This document shows, piece by piece, positions 1-6,312 of a stretch of 9,089 nt of DNA. The DNA lies in assembly GCA_946221765.1 (NCBI GenBank), contig CAMIMK010000115.1:1-9089 (forward strand). The letters run 5' to 3'. Made by a program: the position numbers and the translations under genes. Positions within the stretch are counted from its first letter, which is position 1, and each line of letters opens with the position of its first letter. The notes under the pieces are model-generated. The model made no database searches. It was not told the DNA's origin and saw nothing but the letters and a program-made list of their open reading frames with translations. The stretch comes from an uncultured Rhodovulum sp. (GTDB lineage: Bacteria; Pseudomonadota; Alphaproteobacteria; Rhodobacterales; Rhodobacteraceae).

Positions 1-281
1 CCGCCCCCACGGCTGCCCCACAGGCGAAGCGCGAGGACCATCACCCAGGTGGCGGCCGCCGCGCGGATCGCGGTGGCGGCGTCCGGCCACTGGGCGAGGC
101 CGCCCGCGCCGATGACGGCAAGAGGCAGGATGGTGGTCAGGTAGCCGAGGATTTCCGCCGGGACCAGCCGCACCGCGCCGGCAAACCCCCGCTGCACCCC
201 TGCAAGGCCCATCAGGGTATTGGTCGGCCCGGGCGCCAGCAGCAGGGCGAGGATCCCGGAGAGGAAGGCTGTCAGGGACAT
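1..281 (-). CDS. LysE/RhtB-family amino acid exporter, N-terminal part (partial)
   Basis: This is the first 93 codons of an integral membrane protein; the rest lies beyond the left edge. The reading starts MSLTAFLSGILALLLAPGPT, a hydrophobic first helix ending in the APGPTN motif that marks the LysE/RhtB superfamily of amino acid and metabolite exporters. A second hydrophobic segment (about residues 43-62, LGYLTTILPLAVIGAG) and the start of a third (about 74-86) follow, which fits the six-helix LysE fold. The ATG at 281-279 is preceded by AAAGGA nine bases upstream, a reasonable ribosome binding site. It points away from the region at 282-743 and is in the same orientation as the ftsY group, but is separated from it by 462 nt, so it is probably its own transcription unit. 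Substrate cannot be told from this fragment. Confidence 0.75.
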   Translation of the reverse strand, partial: MSLTAFLSGILALLLAPGPTNTLMGLAGVQRGFAGAVRLVPAEILGYLTTILPLAVIGAGGLAQWPDAATAIRAAAATWVMVLALRLWGSRGG

Positions 282-743
282 GGGAGCAGATCCTTTGCCT
301 GGGCCCGAAGCCGGAACCCGCGGACGCCAGTAGCGGTTCCGCGCGGGCTGCCCCTTGATCCATGTCATACGACCTCCGGCTGACCCCTTCGGAAGCCGCC
401 GCCCTCGCCGGTCCGGCCCAAGGGCTGGACCTTTTCCTGGCGCCGGAAGGGACGCCCCGAACCGGCCCTGAGCGCGGCATTGCCGCGCGCCGGTTCGTCG
501 GCTGGAGCGCGGAAGGCGAGGGGGGCTCCGCAGGCTCTGCGACCGGAGTAATCGGAACGCGCCAGATCGGGAGCGCATAGGGCAGCGCCCTTGTGCGAGA
601 CGTCGGGCGTAGGGGCCGAACCATCCACCCGGAGGTCGTATCGCACGGCAGCCGGGGGACGGCTGCGCCCCGCCACGGCTCGCGGGGCCGCATGGCACCG
701 GACGTGCGGGAGCGAGCCCTCGGGCCGGATGCGGACGGACCGC
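282..743. other. 462-nt region without a confident gene
   Basis: This gap separates the start of the LysE-type exporter from the stop of the septation protein. It must hold the exporter's promoter near its left end and any terminator of the ftsY group near its right end. A 72-codon plus-strand reading frame lies at 362-580 (MSYDLRLTPSEAAALAGPAQ at its start). It has no convincing ribosome binding site, ends in Gly/Ser/Ala-rich sequence, and about a quarter of its codons end in A or T, against very few in the certain genes here. It resembles no family I know. A minus-strand frame covering 365-829 is Arg/Ala/Pro-rich and overlaps the septation gene, so it is a composition artefact. I searched by eye for tRNA T-arm patterns and found none. 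Confidence 0.5.
664..692 (-). terminator. GC-rich hairpin, possible end of the ftsY group transcript
   Basis: TGCG-CCCCGC (664-673) can pair with GCGGGG-C-CGCA (682-692), a ten-base-pair stem with one bulged C and an eight-base loop. It lies about 50 nt past the stop of the septation protein gene on the minus strand, where a terminator would be expected. There is no T-run after it on either strand, so it is not a classical intrinsic terminator. It could act with Rho, as a 3' end stabiliser, or be chance in GC-rich DNA. Confidence 0.3.
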
Positions 744-1352
744 TCAGCCTTCTTCGCGGGTGATGGCGTGGCGCTGGAACAGCGGGATCTGGGCCATGAT
801 GAAGGCGATGTTGGCGAGCGGCAGCACAAAGGTGCGGAAGTTCACCCAGGCATCCGTGCCCCAGCCGCGCCAGACGATCTCGTTCAGCACCGCGAGGCAG
901 AGGTAGAAGACCACGAAGCGGCGGGTGAAGGTCATCCACCCCTCCTGCGCCATCGGCAGCATCTCGTCCATCAGGTAGCGCAGGTAGCTCTGCCCGCGCA
1001 GCAGGCCGAAGCCGAGGATGGCGGCGAAGATGCCGTAGAGGATCGTCGGCTTCATCTTCACGAAGGTGTCGTCGCGCAGGATCAGCGTCAGCCCGCCGAA
1101 GACCACCACGACGATGGCGGTGATGACGGCCATCCGCGGCAGGTGCCGGGTCAGCAGCCAGCTGATGCCGAGGGCGGCGAGGATGGTCGGGATGAAGACC
1201 TGGGTGGAGAAGATCACCTGCTGCAGCTGCCGCTCGGTCACCGACAGCCCCTCGGGAACCGGGGCCCAGCGATAGGCGAGGAAGAAGACGGCGATCGGGC
1301 CGACCTCGAGGGCGAGCTTCAGGAGCGGGGGGAGGGTGCGCGGTGTGGCCAT
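744..1352 (-). CDS. yciB: Septation protein A / inner membrane-spanning protein YciB
   Basis: The 202-residue product is a five-helix inner-membrane protein of the YciB/IspZ family (septation protein A), linked in enterobacteria to cell envelope synthesis and to division and elongation proteins. Its biochemical activity is not established. Family features visible are the N-terminal block LPPLLKLALEVGPIAVFF (residues 7-24), DDTFVKMKPTILYGIFA (94-110), and the C-terminal run FTRRFVVFY, AVLNEIVWR and DAWVNFRTF (142-175). Length matches the usual value near 180-210. The ATG at 1352-1350 was chosen because AAGGA lies five bases upstream and the family alignment begins here; the frame stays open further upstream but overlaps the DMT gene. 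It follows that gene by 20 nt and is probably the last cistron of the ftsY group. The name ispZ is also used for this family. Confidence 0.9.
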   Translation of the reverse strand: MATPRTLPPLLKLALEVGPIAVFFLAYRWAPVPEGLSVTERQLQQVIFSTQVFIPTILAALGISWLLTRHLPRMAVITAIVVVVFGGLTLILRDDTFVKMKPTILYGIFAAILGFGLLRGQSYLRYLMDEMLPMAQEGWMTFTRRFVVFYLCLAVLNEIVWRGWGTDAWVNFRTFVLPLANIAFIMAQIPLFQRHAITREEG

Positions 1353-1372
1353 GGCCGTCCTTACCCCCGTCT

Positions 1373-2272
1373 TCAGCCGAATTCCATCACCACTGCGCCG
1401 GTCGCGATCACGCCGACGAGGGCGGCCCGTGCCCAGCCCACCCGCTCGCCGAGGAAGGCCCAGCCGATGACGGCGGCGAAGACGACCGAGGTCTCGCGCA
1501 GGACCGCCGCCTGCCCGACCTTGTCGATCCGTGTGGCGAGCAGGATCGAGCCGAAGCTGAGATAGGCGACGAGGCCGCCGGTCACGCCCCTCGCGAGGAG
1601 CGGGCCGAGGGGCGGTGGCGCGGTCATCGCCTGCCACCGGGCGCGGGCGATCCAGGGAAAGATCAGCCCGTCGAGCACGAAGAACCAGGCGAGGAAGGTG
1701 AAGGGATTGGGCGTGAGCCGGATCCCCCAGGCATCATAGGTGGTATAGGCGGCCACCATCACCCCGGTGAAGAGCGCATAGCCGAGCGCCGCGCGGAGCG
1801 CGTGGCGGCCGACCCGGGTCTCGGACAGGTTGAGGGCCGCGAAGGCGAGGATGCCGCCCGAGAGCAGCAGGATGCCGAGCCACTGCACGCGGCCGTAGTG
1901 CTCGCCGAAGACGATGGCGGCCGCCGTGGCGGTGACGAGCGGACCCGTGCCCCGGACCACCGGATAGACGACGGTGAAGGCGCCGCGGCTGTAGGCCATC
2001 GCCTGTGCGGTCTTGTAGACGAGGTGGATGCCCATCGCACCGGCCAGCACCGCCCATTGCGCGCCTTCGGGCCAGGGCACCAGGAAGAGCGCGACGGGCA
2101 GGGCCATCGCCGCATAGCAGGCGTCGATGGCGCCGCGGGTGAGCCAGGGGTCGTGGCGGCCCTTCTGCAGCGCCCCGAAGACCGCGTGGCTGACGGCCGC
2201 CAGCAGGGCGAGGCCCATGGCGACGGAATGGCCGGTCTCGGTGCCTTCGATCGAGGCGAGCCAGGCGATCAC
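1373..2272 (-). CDS. DMT/EamA-family permease
   Basis: The 299-residue product is a polytopic inner-membrane permease of the drug/metabolite transporter superfamily with two EamA-type halves. Repeat one ends in YPVVRGTGPLVTATAAAIVFGE (residues 103-124) and repeat two in RETSVVFAAVIGWAFLGER (259-277); the helix ending in a Gly-Glu pair is characteristic of both halves. About ten hydrophobic helices fit the family. The start is a GTG (2272-2270) touching the ftsY TGA with no spacer, so translation is probably coupled to ftsY. An in-frame ATG at codon 19 (2218-2216) is the alternative, giving 281 residues, but the 18 residues before it (WLASIEGTETGHSVA) look protein-like and are in good codon use. 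Substrate is unknown; the position behind ftsY is likely conserved in related genomes, which is recollection and was not checked here. Confidence 0.85.
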   Translation of the reverse strand: MIAWLASIEGTETGHSVAMGLALLAAVSHAVFGALQKGRHDPWLTRGAIDACYAAMALPVALFLVPWPEGAQWAVLAGAMGIHLVYKTAQAMAYSRGAFTVVYPVVRGTGPLVTATAAAIVFGEHYGRVQWLGILLLSGGILAFAALNLSETRVGRHALRAALGYALFTGVMVAAYTTYDAWGIRLTPNPFTFLAWFFVLDGLIFPWIARARWQAMTAPPPLGPLLARGVTGGLVAYLSFGSILLATRIDKVGQAAVLRETSVVFAAVIGWAFLGERVGWARAALVGVIATGAVVMEFG

Positions 2273-3349
2273 TCACTCTGCGCCGGTCAGGGCGCGGGCG
2301 AAATCCTGCGGGTCGAAGGCCGAGAGGTCGTCGATCTGCTCGCCGATGCCGATCGCGTGGATCGGCAGGCGGAAGCGGTCGGCGAGGGCGACGAGAACGC
2401 CGCCCTTGGCGGTGCCGTCGAGCTTGGTCATGACGAGGCCCGAGACATCGGCGATGCGCTGGAAGATCTCGACCTGGCTGAGCGCATTCTGGCCGGTCGT
2501 GGCGTCGAGGACGAGCAGGGTGTTGTGCGGGGCGCTCGCATCGCGCTTGCGGATCACCCGGACGATCTTCGCGAGCTCGGCCATCAGGTCTTCGCGGTTC
2601 TGCAGGCGCCCGGCGGTGTCGATGAGCAGGAGATCCGCCCCCTCGGCCTCGGCACGCACCATGGCGTCGAAGGCGAGGCTGGCGGGGTCCGAGCCCTGGG
2701 CGGCGGTCATCACCGGCACGCCGGCGCGGGTGCCCCAGATCTGGAGCTGTTCGACGGCGGCGGCGCGGAAGGTGTCGCCGGCGGCGATCATCACCGACTT
2801 GCCCGCGGCGCGGAACTGGCTCGCGAGCTTGCCGATCGTCGTGGTCTTGCCGGAGCCGTTGACGCCGACGACGAGCACTACCTGCGGGCGCTTCGGATAG
2901 ATCGGCATCGGCCGGGCCACGGGCTCGAGGATGGTGGCGATCTCCTCGGCCAGCGCCTCCTTGATCTCGCGCGTCCCGACCCGGCGGCCGAAGCGGCCCT
3001 CGGCGATGCGGGCGGCCACCTTGAGCGAGGTGTCGACCCCCATGTCGGACTGGATCAGCAGGTCCTCCAGGCTTTCCAGCATCGCGTCGTCGAGGATGCG
3101 CCCCCGGTCCACGCCGAGCCAGCGCCCGACGAGCCCGCCGCCGGCCGAAGGGACGGGGGCGGCCGGCGTCTCCGCCGGCTCGGCCGGTGTGCGCAGGGGG
3201 GCGGAGGACGGCGCGGGAGCGGGCAGGGAGGCATCGGCCGGGGCGGGAGCCGCGTCGGCCGGAGCCTGCTCGACAAGGTCGTCGAGACTCCGTTCGAGCT
3301 TGCTCGACGACTTGAAGAGCTTTTCCTTCAGATTCTGGAAGAACGCCAT
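2273..3349 (-). CDS. ftsY: Signal recognition particle receptor FtsY
   Basis: FtsY is the membrane-associated SRP-receptor GTPase that receives ribosome-nascent chain-Ffh complexes and hands them to SecYEG. The 358-residue protein has an N-terminal amphipathic segment (MAFFQNLKEKLFKSSSKLE), a Pro/Ala-rich linker (about 29-70) in place of the long acidic A domain of E. coli, the helical N domain (about 75-145) and the NG GTPase domain. Motifs are complete: P-loop GVNGSGKTTT (162-171), DTFRAAAVEQL (192-202), DTAGRLQN (244-251), TKLDGTAKGG (308-317), and GIGEQIDDL near the C terminus. The ATG at 3349 has GGGGAG five bases upstream. The 91-nt gap to the upstream AI-2E-type gene contains TTGCAA and TACGGG 17 nt apart on the minus strand, a weak promoter candidate, so ftsY may have its own start. 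Confidence 0.98.
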   Translation of the reverse strand: MAFFQNLKEKLFKSSSKLERSLDDLVEQAPADAAPAPADASLPAPAPSSAPLRTPAEPAETPAAPVPSAGGGLVGRWLGVDRGRILDDAMLESLEDLLIQSDMGVDTSLKVAARIAEGRFGRRVGTREIKEALAEEIATILEPVARPMPIYPKRPQVVLVVGVNGSGKTTTIGKLASQFRAAGKSVMIAAGDTFRAAAVEQLQIWGTRAGVPVMTAAQGSDPASLAFDAMVRAEAEGADLLLIDTAGRLQNREDLMAELAKIVRVIRKRDASAPHNTLLVLDATTGQNALSQVEIFQRIADVSGLVMTKLDGTAKGGVLVALADRFRLPIHAIGIGEQIDDLSAFDPQDFARALTGAE

Positions 3350-3440
3350 TCCGGCTCCCCGTTGCTGCGCCGCGCGTCGCGAAGGCGCCCCCGCCCCCTC
3401 CCGTACCCGCGCCCGGGCGGAGTTGCAAATGTCGGGCGGG

Positions 3441-4550
3441 TCAGGCCGGGCCGTCTGCGGGCGCGGGGACGGGAGGGGACGCCGGCAGGCTGCGGGAGGC
3501 GAGGGCGGTGCGCTCCTCGCGGTAGAGCCCCCAGCCCGCGATGAAGAGCGAAGCGATCAGCGGGCCGATGACGAATCCGTTCGGGCCGAAGACGCTGAGG
3601 CCGCCGACCGTGGAGACGAGGATCACGTAGTCGGGCAGGCGGGTCTCGCGTCCGACGAGGCGTGGCCGGAGCAAATTGTCGATGAAACTGATGCCGATGC
3701 CGACGACAATCAGGATGATGCCCTTCCCGGTTGCGCCCGTCAGCATCAGGTATCCCGCCGCCGGCACCCAGAGGAGCGCCGAGCCCACGGCCGGCACCAG
3801 CGACAGGATCGCCATCACCACGCCCCAGAGCAGGGCCGCATCGAGGCCCAGCGCCCAGAAGGCGAGGCCGCCGATGCCGCCCTGGACCACCGCGATCGCG
3901 ACATTTCCCTTCACCGTCGCCCGGATCACCGCCGTGAAGCGCGCCAGCAGGCGGTCGGTGTAGTCGCGCGACAGCGGGATCGAGTCGCGGATGGTGCGTC
4001 CGGTCTCGCGGCCGTCGCGGAACAGGAAGAAGAGCACGTAGAGCATCACGCCGAGGCTCACGAAGACGCGGAGCGCATCCTGGCCGATCGATACCGCCTG
4101 CTGGGCGAAGAACTCGCTGGCCGCGACGGCGGCGCGACCGATCCGGGTCTGGAGTTCCTCGACGCCGCCGACATGCTCGATCGCCTCGTCGGCCCAGTCG
4201 GGCAGCACCCCGTGCAGCTGCGCCTGCAGGCTCGGGATGTCGAGGCTGGCGTTGCGCACCAGCGGGGCGACCCGCACCACCTGGTCGGTGACGGCCCCGG
4301 CGATGAGCAGGAGCGGGATGACCGCGAGCACGATGCAGGCGGTGAGGCTCGCCAGCGCGGCGCCGTTCGACCGCGGGCCGAGGCGGCGTTCGAAGGCCCG
4401 CTGCATCGGGTTGAAGAGGATCGCGAGAATCACCGCCCAGAAGCACGCGCTGAAGAGCGGCGCCAGCAGCCAGAAGAAGGCGAGCGTGACAATGGCCAGC
4501 AGCAGCAGGTAGGCCTTGTGCTCGGGGTTGTCGCGACGGGGATCTGGCAT
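3441..4550 (-). CDS. AI-2E/PerM-family membrane transporter
   Basis: The 369-residue protein belongs to the AI-2E (PerM/YdiK, UPF0118) permease family. Some members have been linked to autoinducer-2 or Na+/H+ transport, but most have no known substrate. Visible layout: two N-terminal helices (about 13-46), a third (65-87), a large soluble loop (about 90-155) typical of the family, then helices around 160-177, 216-235, 240-260, 276-290 and 305-340. Family blocks include LFRDG (176-180), LVPAVGSALLWVPAAGYLML (251-270), DNLLRPRLVG (291-300) and GPNGFVIGPLIASLF (322-336). The C-terminal 25 residues are Pro/Ala-rich. The ATG at 4550 has AGGG about eight bases upstream and is divergent from tatA. 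It probably reads toward ftsY, but a shared transcript is uncertain because of the 91-nt gap. Confidence 0.9.
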   Translation of the reverse strand: MPDPRRDNPEHKAYLLLLAIVTLAFFWLLAPLFSACFWAVILAILFNPMQRAFERRLGPRSNGAALASLTACIVLAVIPLLLIAGAVTDQVVRVAPLVRNASLDIPSLQAQLHGVLPDWADEAIEHVGGVEELQTRIGRAAVAASEFFAQQAVSIGQDALRVFVSLGVMLYVLFFLFRDGRETGRTIRDSIPLSRDYTDRLLARFTAVIRATVKGNVAIAVVQGGIGGLAFWALGLDAALLWGVVMAILSLVPAVGSALLWVPAAGYLMLTGATGKGIILIVVGIGISFIDNLLRPRLVGRETRLPDYVILVSTVGGLSVFGPNGFVIGPLIASLFIAGWGLYREERTALASRSLPASPPVPAPADGPA

Positions 4551-4563
4551 GCCCCGACCCTAG

Positions 4564-4581
4564 CCGCGGCACCGGCCGCGG
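4564..4581. repeat. Perfect 7-bp inverted repeat in the tatA/permease divergent region
   Basis: CCGCGGC and GCCGCGG flank the four-base loop ACCG. It lies 13 nt upstream of the AI-2E-type permease start codon, so it would form in that gene's 5' leader. It could be an operator half-site pair, a leader hairpin, or chance given local GC content. No T-run follows on either strand. Confidence 0.4.
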
Positions 4582-4608
4582 GGCAAGCGCCCGGCGCAGG
4601 CTGTGCTT

Positions 4609-4614
4609 GTTATC
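4609..4614 (-). promoter_or_regulatory. Candidate -10 for the AI-2E-type permease
   Basis: On the minus strand this reads GATAAC, four of six matches to TATAAT. A TTCAAA lies 19 nt upstream as a poor -35. A start near 4602 would give a leader of about 50 nt containing the inverted repeat at 4564-4581. Evidence is weak; alphaproteobacterial -10 elements often diverge from the E. coli consensus. Confidence 0.25.
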
Positions 4615-4634
4615 CCGGCGGGGCCGCTTTGCGT

Positions 4635-4663
4635 TTGAATGCGCCGGGCGGAACCCATATGTA
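4635..4663 (+). promoter_or_regulatory. Candidate sigma-70-type promoter for the tat operon
   Basis: TTGAAT (4635-4640) and TATGTA (4658-4663) are separated by 17 nt. The -35 matches TTGACA at TTGA; the -10 matches only the first three bases of TATAAT. It sits in the most AT-rich patch of a GC-rich divergent region, upstream of tatA, and would give a leader of about 60 nt. Transcription start has not been seen; this is inferred from pattern and position. Confidence 0.4.
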
Positions 4664-4731
4664 TCGCGGGAAGACGGAGGCAAGATCCCGCCACGCAGGC
4701 GCGCCGCGGGCACTGGCCAGGGAGAAATGAC

Positions 4732-4941
4732 ATGCTGAACAACCTCGGGCCGGGTGGCCTGCTCCTGATTGCAGTCGTGGTGCTCGTCCTCTTCGGACGC
4801 GGCAAGGTCGCGGGTCTCATGGGAGAGGTCGGCAAGGGCATCACCAGCTTCAAGCGCGGCCTGAACGAGGGCAAGACCGAGATCGAGAACGCGGCAGCCG
4901 ACAACGCCCGCGACATTACCCCCGAGAAGGACAAAGTCTGA
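4732..4941 (+). CDS. tatA: Sec-independent protein translocase subunit TatA
   Basis: TatA is the small subunit that oligomerises with TatBC to let folded, twin-arginine-signal proteins cross the inner membrane. The 69-residue product has a short hydrophobic transmembrane helix (LLLIAVVVLVLF, residues 10-21), the hinge FGRGKVAGLMGEVGKGITSFKRG (21-43) with the conserved Phe-Gly and amphipathic helix, and a charged hydrophilic tail. FGRGK instead of FGTKK is usual for alphaproteobacterial TatA. The ATG at 4732 is preceded by GGGAG; the frame is open further upstream to 4639, but that extension would push the helix away from the N terminus, unlike any TatA. It is the first gene of the operon; tatB starts seven nt after the stop. 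Confidence 0.97.
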   Translation: MLNNLGPGGLLLIAVVVLVLFGRGKVAGLMGEVGKGITSFKRGLNEGKTEIENAAADNARDITPEKDKV

Positions 4942-4948
4942 GCCACCC

Positions 4949-5473
4949 ATGTTTGACATCGGCTGGGGCGAGCTCTTCCTGATCGGAATCGTCGCCCTGA
5001 TCGTGGTGGGGCCGAAGGACCTTCCCGCGCTTTTCCGCACGCTCGGCAACCTGACCGGCAAGGCACGGGTGATGGCACGGGATTTCCAGCGCACGCTGGA
5101 GCAGGCCGCGGACGAATCCGGGATGAGCGAGGTTTCGAAGAACCTGCGCAGCCTCGACCAGAGCATCAATTCCGCCAGCGACAGCGCCCGGCGCTTTGCG
5201 AGCCAGTCGTTCGGAAATCCGCTGGCGGGTGGCGGGACTTCGGCGGCCGCAACCGACGGCCCCGTTGACGCGGTTCCGCCGCCGCATGTCGTCGCGCGGC
5301 AGGCCGCCACGGCCTCGCCGGAGGCTGGGGCCGCGGAGACTGGGGCCGCGGAGACTGGCGCGCACAAGCCGAAGGTGGTCGCGAAGGCCGTGGCCGTTCC
5401 GGTGGCCGAGGCGGCCCCCGCAGCCCCCGCCGCCGCGCCCGCGCCGGCGGCCGGGGAAGGCCCGGCATCATGA
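4949..5473 (+). CDS. tatB: Sec-independent protein translocase subunit TatB
   Basis: TatB pairs with TatC to form the receptor for twin-arginine signal peptides. The 174-residue protein opens with MFDIGWGELFLIGIVALIVV and GPKDLPALFRTLG (21-33), including Glu8 in the membrane helix and the Gly-Pro hinge that separate TatB from TatA. A charged amphipathic and helical region runs to about residue 88. The rest (about 90-174) is an Ala/Pro/Gly-rich low-complexity tail, common in TatB and poorly conserved. This tail contains a 15-bp in-frame tandem repeat (5325-5358) encoding repeated GAAET units. The stop overlaps the tatC start by four bases (ATGA). No good ribosome binding site lies close to the ATG, so translation probably depends on tatA just upstream. 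Confidence 0.96.
   Translation: MFDIGWGELFLIGIVALIVVGPKDLPALFRTLGNLTGKARVMARDFQRTLEQAADESGMSEVSKNLRSLDQSINSASDSARRFASQSFGNPLAGGGTSAAATDGPVDAVPPPHVVARQAATASPEAGAAETGAAETGAHKPKVVAKAVAVPVAEAAPAAPAAAPAPAAGEGPAS
5325..5358 (+). repeat. 15-bp tandem repeat inside the tatB tail
   Basis: CTGGGGCCGCGGAGA occurs twice without interruption (5325-5339 and 5340-5354) and is followed by the first four bases of a third copy. The unit is a multiple of three, so copy number change adds or removes five residues without breaking the frame. It encodes the GAAET-type repeats near residues 127-137 of TatB. Confidence 0.9.
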
Positions 5474-6312
5474 GCGAGCGCGACGAGATCGACGACAGCA
5501 CCGCCCCGCTGATGGAGCACCTGGCCGAGTTGCGCACCCGGCTCATCACTTCGGTGGTGGCCTTCGCCGTTGCGATGATCGCGGCCTTCGCCGTGGCGGG
5601 GCCGATCTTCAACTTCCTGGCCTCACCGCTCGCGCGGCTGCTGATCGAGCACGGGCAGAAGCCCGAGCTCATCTATACCGGCCTGCAGCAGGGCTTCTTC
5701 ACGCAGGTGCGGATCTCGGTCTTCGGCGGGTTCATCCTCGCCTTCCCGGTGATCGGCTACCAGCTCTGGCGATTCGTCGCCCCGGGGCTCTACAAGCAGG
5801 AAAAGCGGGCCTTCCTGCCGTTCCTGATCGCCTCGCCGCTCCTGTTCTTCCTCGGCTGTGCCTTCGCCTACTACGTCCTCATCCCGCTCGTCTACGATTT
5901 CTTCCTCGGCTTCCAGCAGTTCGGGGCCGACTCGATCGACGGGGACAAGGTCGACATCCAGTTCCTCGGGACGATCAACGAATACCTGTCGCTGACCATG
6001 AAATTCATGGTCGCCTTCGGGCTCTGCTTCCAGCTGCCGGTGGCGCTGACGCTGATGGGCATGGCGGGGATCGTCTCGGCGCGGGGCCTGTCGGCCTTCC
6101 GCAAATACGCGGTGGTGGGGATGCTCTTCATCGCGGCCTTCGTCACCCCCGGACCGGACGTGATGTCGCAGCTGATCCTCTTCGCCGCGATCTATCCGCT
6201 CTACGAGGTCTCGATCCTTCTGGTGCGGGCATCCGAGCGCAAGCGCGAGGCCGAGCTGAAGGCGCAGGGACTCTGGGTCGAGGACCCGGACGAGGCGGAC
6301 GCCAAGCCATGA
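5470..6312 (+). CDS. tatC: Sec-independent protein translocase subunit TatC
   Basis: TatC is the six-helix core of the Tat receptor and binds the twin-arginine motif. The 280-residue protein carries the family markers: MEHLAELRTRL (15-25) before helix one, FPVIGYQLWRFVAPGLYKQEKR (92-113) with Phe102 and Glu111 matching E. coli Phe94 and Glu103 of the signal-peptide site, and the TPGPDVMSQ block (226-234) before the last helices, with Glu246 in the PLYEVSILL segment. At the position matching E. coli Glu170 (FGVSFEVPV) this protein has Gln188 (FGLCFQLPV). The C terminus is extended by a charged tail (about 254-280). The start overlaps the tatB stop as ATGA, with GAAGG nine bases upstream, and its own stop overlaps the next start in the same way. 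Confidence 0.98.
   Translation: MSERDEIDDSTAPLMEHLAELRTRLITSVVAFAVAMIAAFAVAGPIFNFLASPLARLLIEHGQKPELIYTGLQQGFFTQVRISVFGGFILAFPVIGYQLWRFVAPGLYKQEKRAFLPFLIASPLLFFLGCAFAYYVLIPLVYDFFLGFQQFGADSIDGDKVDIQFLGTINEYLSLTMKFMVAFGLCFQLPVALTLMGMAGIVSARGLSAFRKYAVVGMLFIAAFVTPGPDVMSQLILFAAIYPLYEVSILLVRASERKREAELKAQGLWVEDPDEADAKP

Noticed and set aside
540..600. Possible tRNA or small structured RNA
   Set aside because: There is no T-arm consensus, no anticodon-arm pairing and no CCA-proximal acceptor stem that I could assemble on either strand.
591..1565. 324-codon plus-strand frame with an Asp/Glu/His-rich product
   Set aside because: It is antisense to yciB and the 3' part of the DMT gene; acidic/His-rich composition is typical of a shadow of a hydrophobic membrane-protein gene.
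1734..3428. 564-codon minus-strand frame over ftsY and the DMT gene
   Set aside because: It is a frame-shifted copy of genuine coding sequence; the product is Arg/Pro/Gly low-complexity.
1343..3544. 733-codon plus-strand frame opposite yciB, the DMT permease and ftsY
   Set aside because: It is antisense to three recognisable genes and its product is Gly/Arg/Ala/Glu/His-rich without domains. Long antisense frames are expected from high third-position GC.
4639..4731. N-terminal extension of TatA starting at an upstream ATG
   Set aside because: TatA begins with its membrane helix; the extension is Arg-rich, overlaps the candidate -10, and GGGAG is placed for the ATG at 4732.
3328..5520. 730-codon minus-strand frame crossing the AI-2E-type gene and tatAB
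   Set aside because: It overlaps both strands of certain genes and is low-complexity; no motif supports it.
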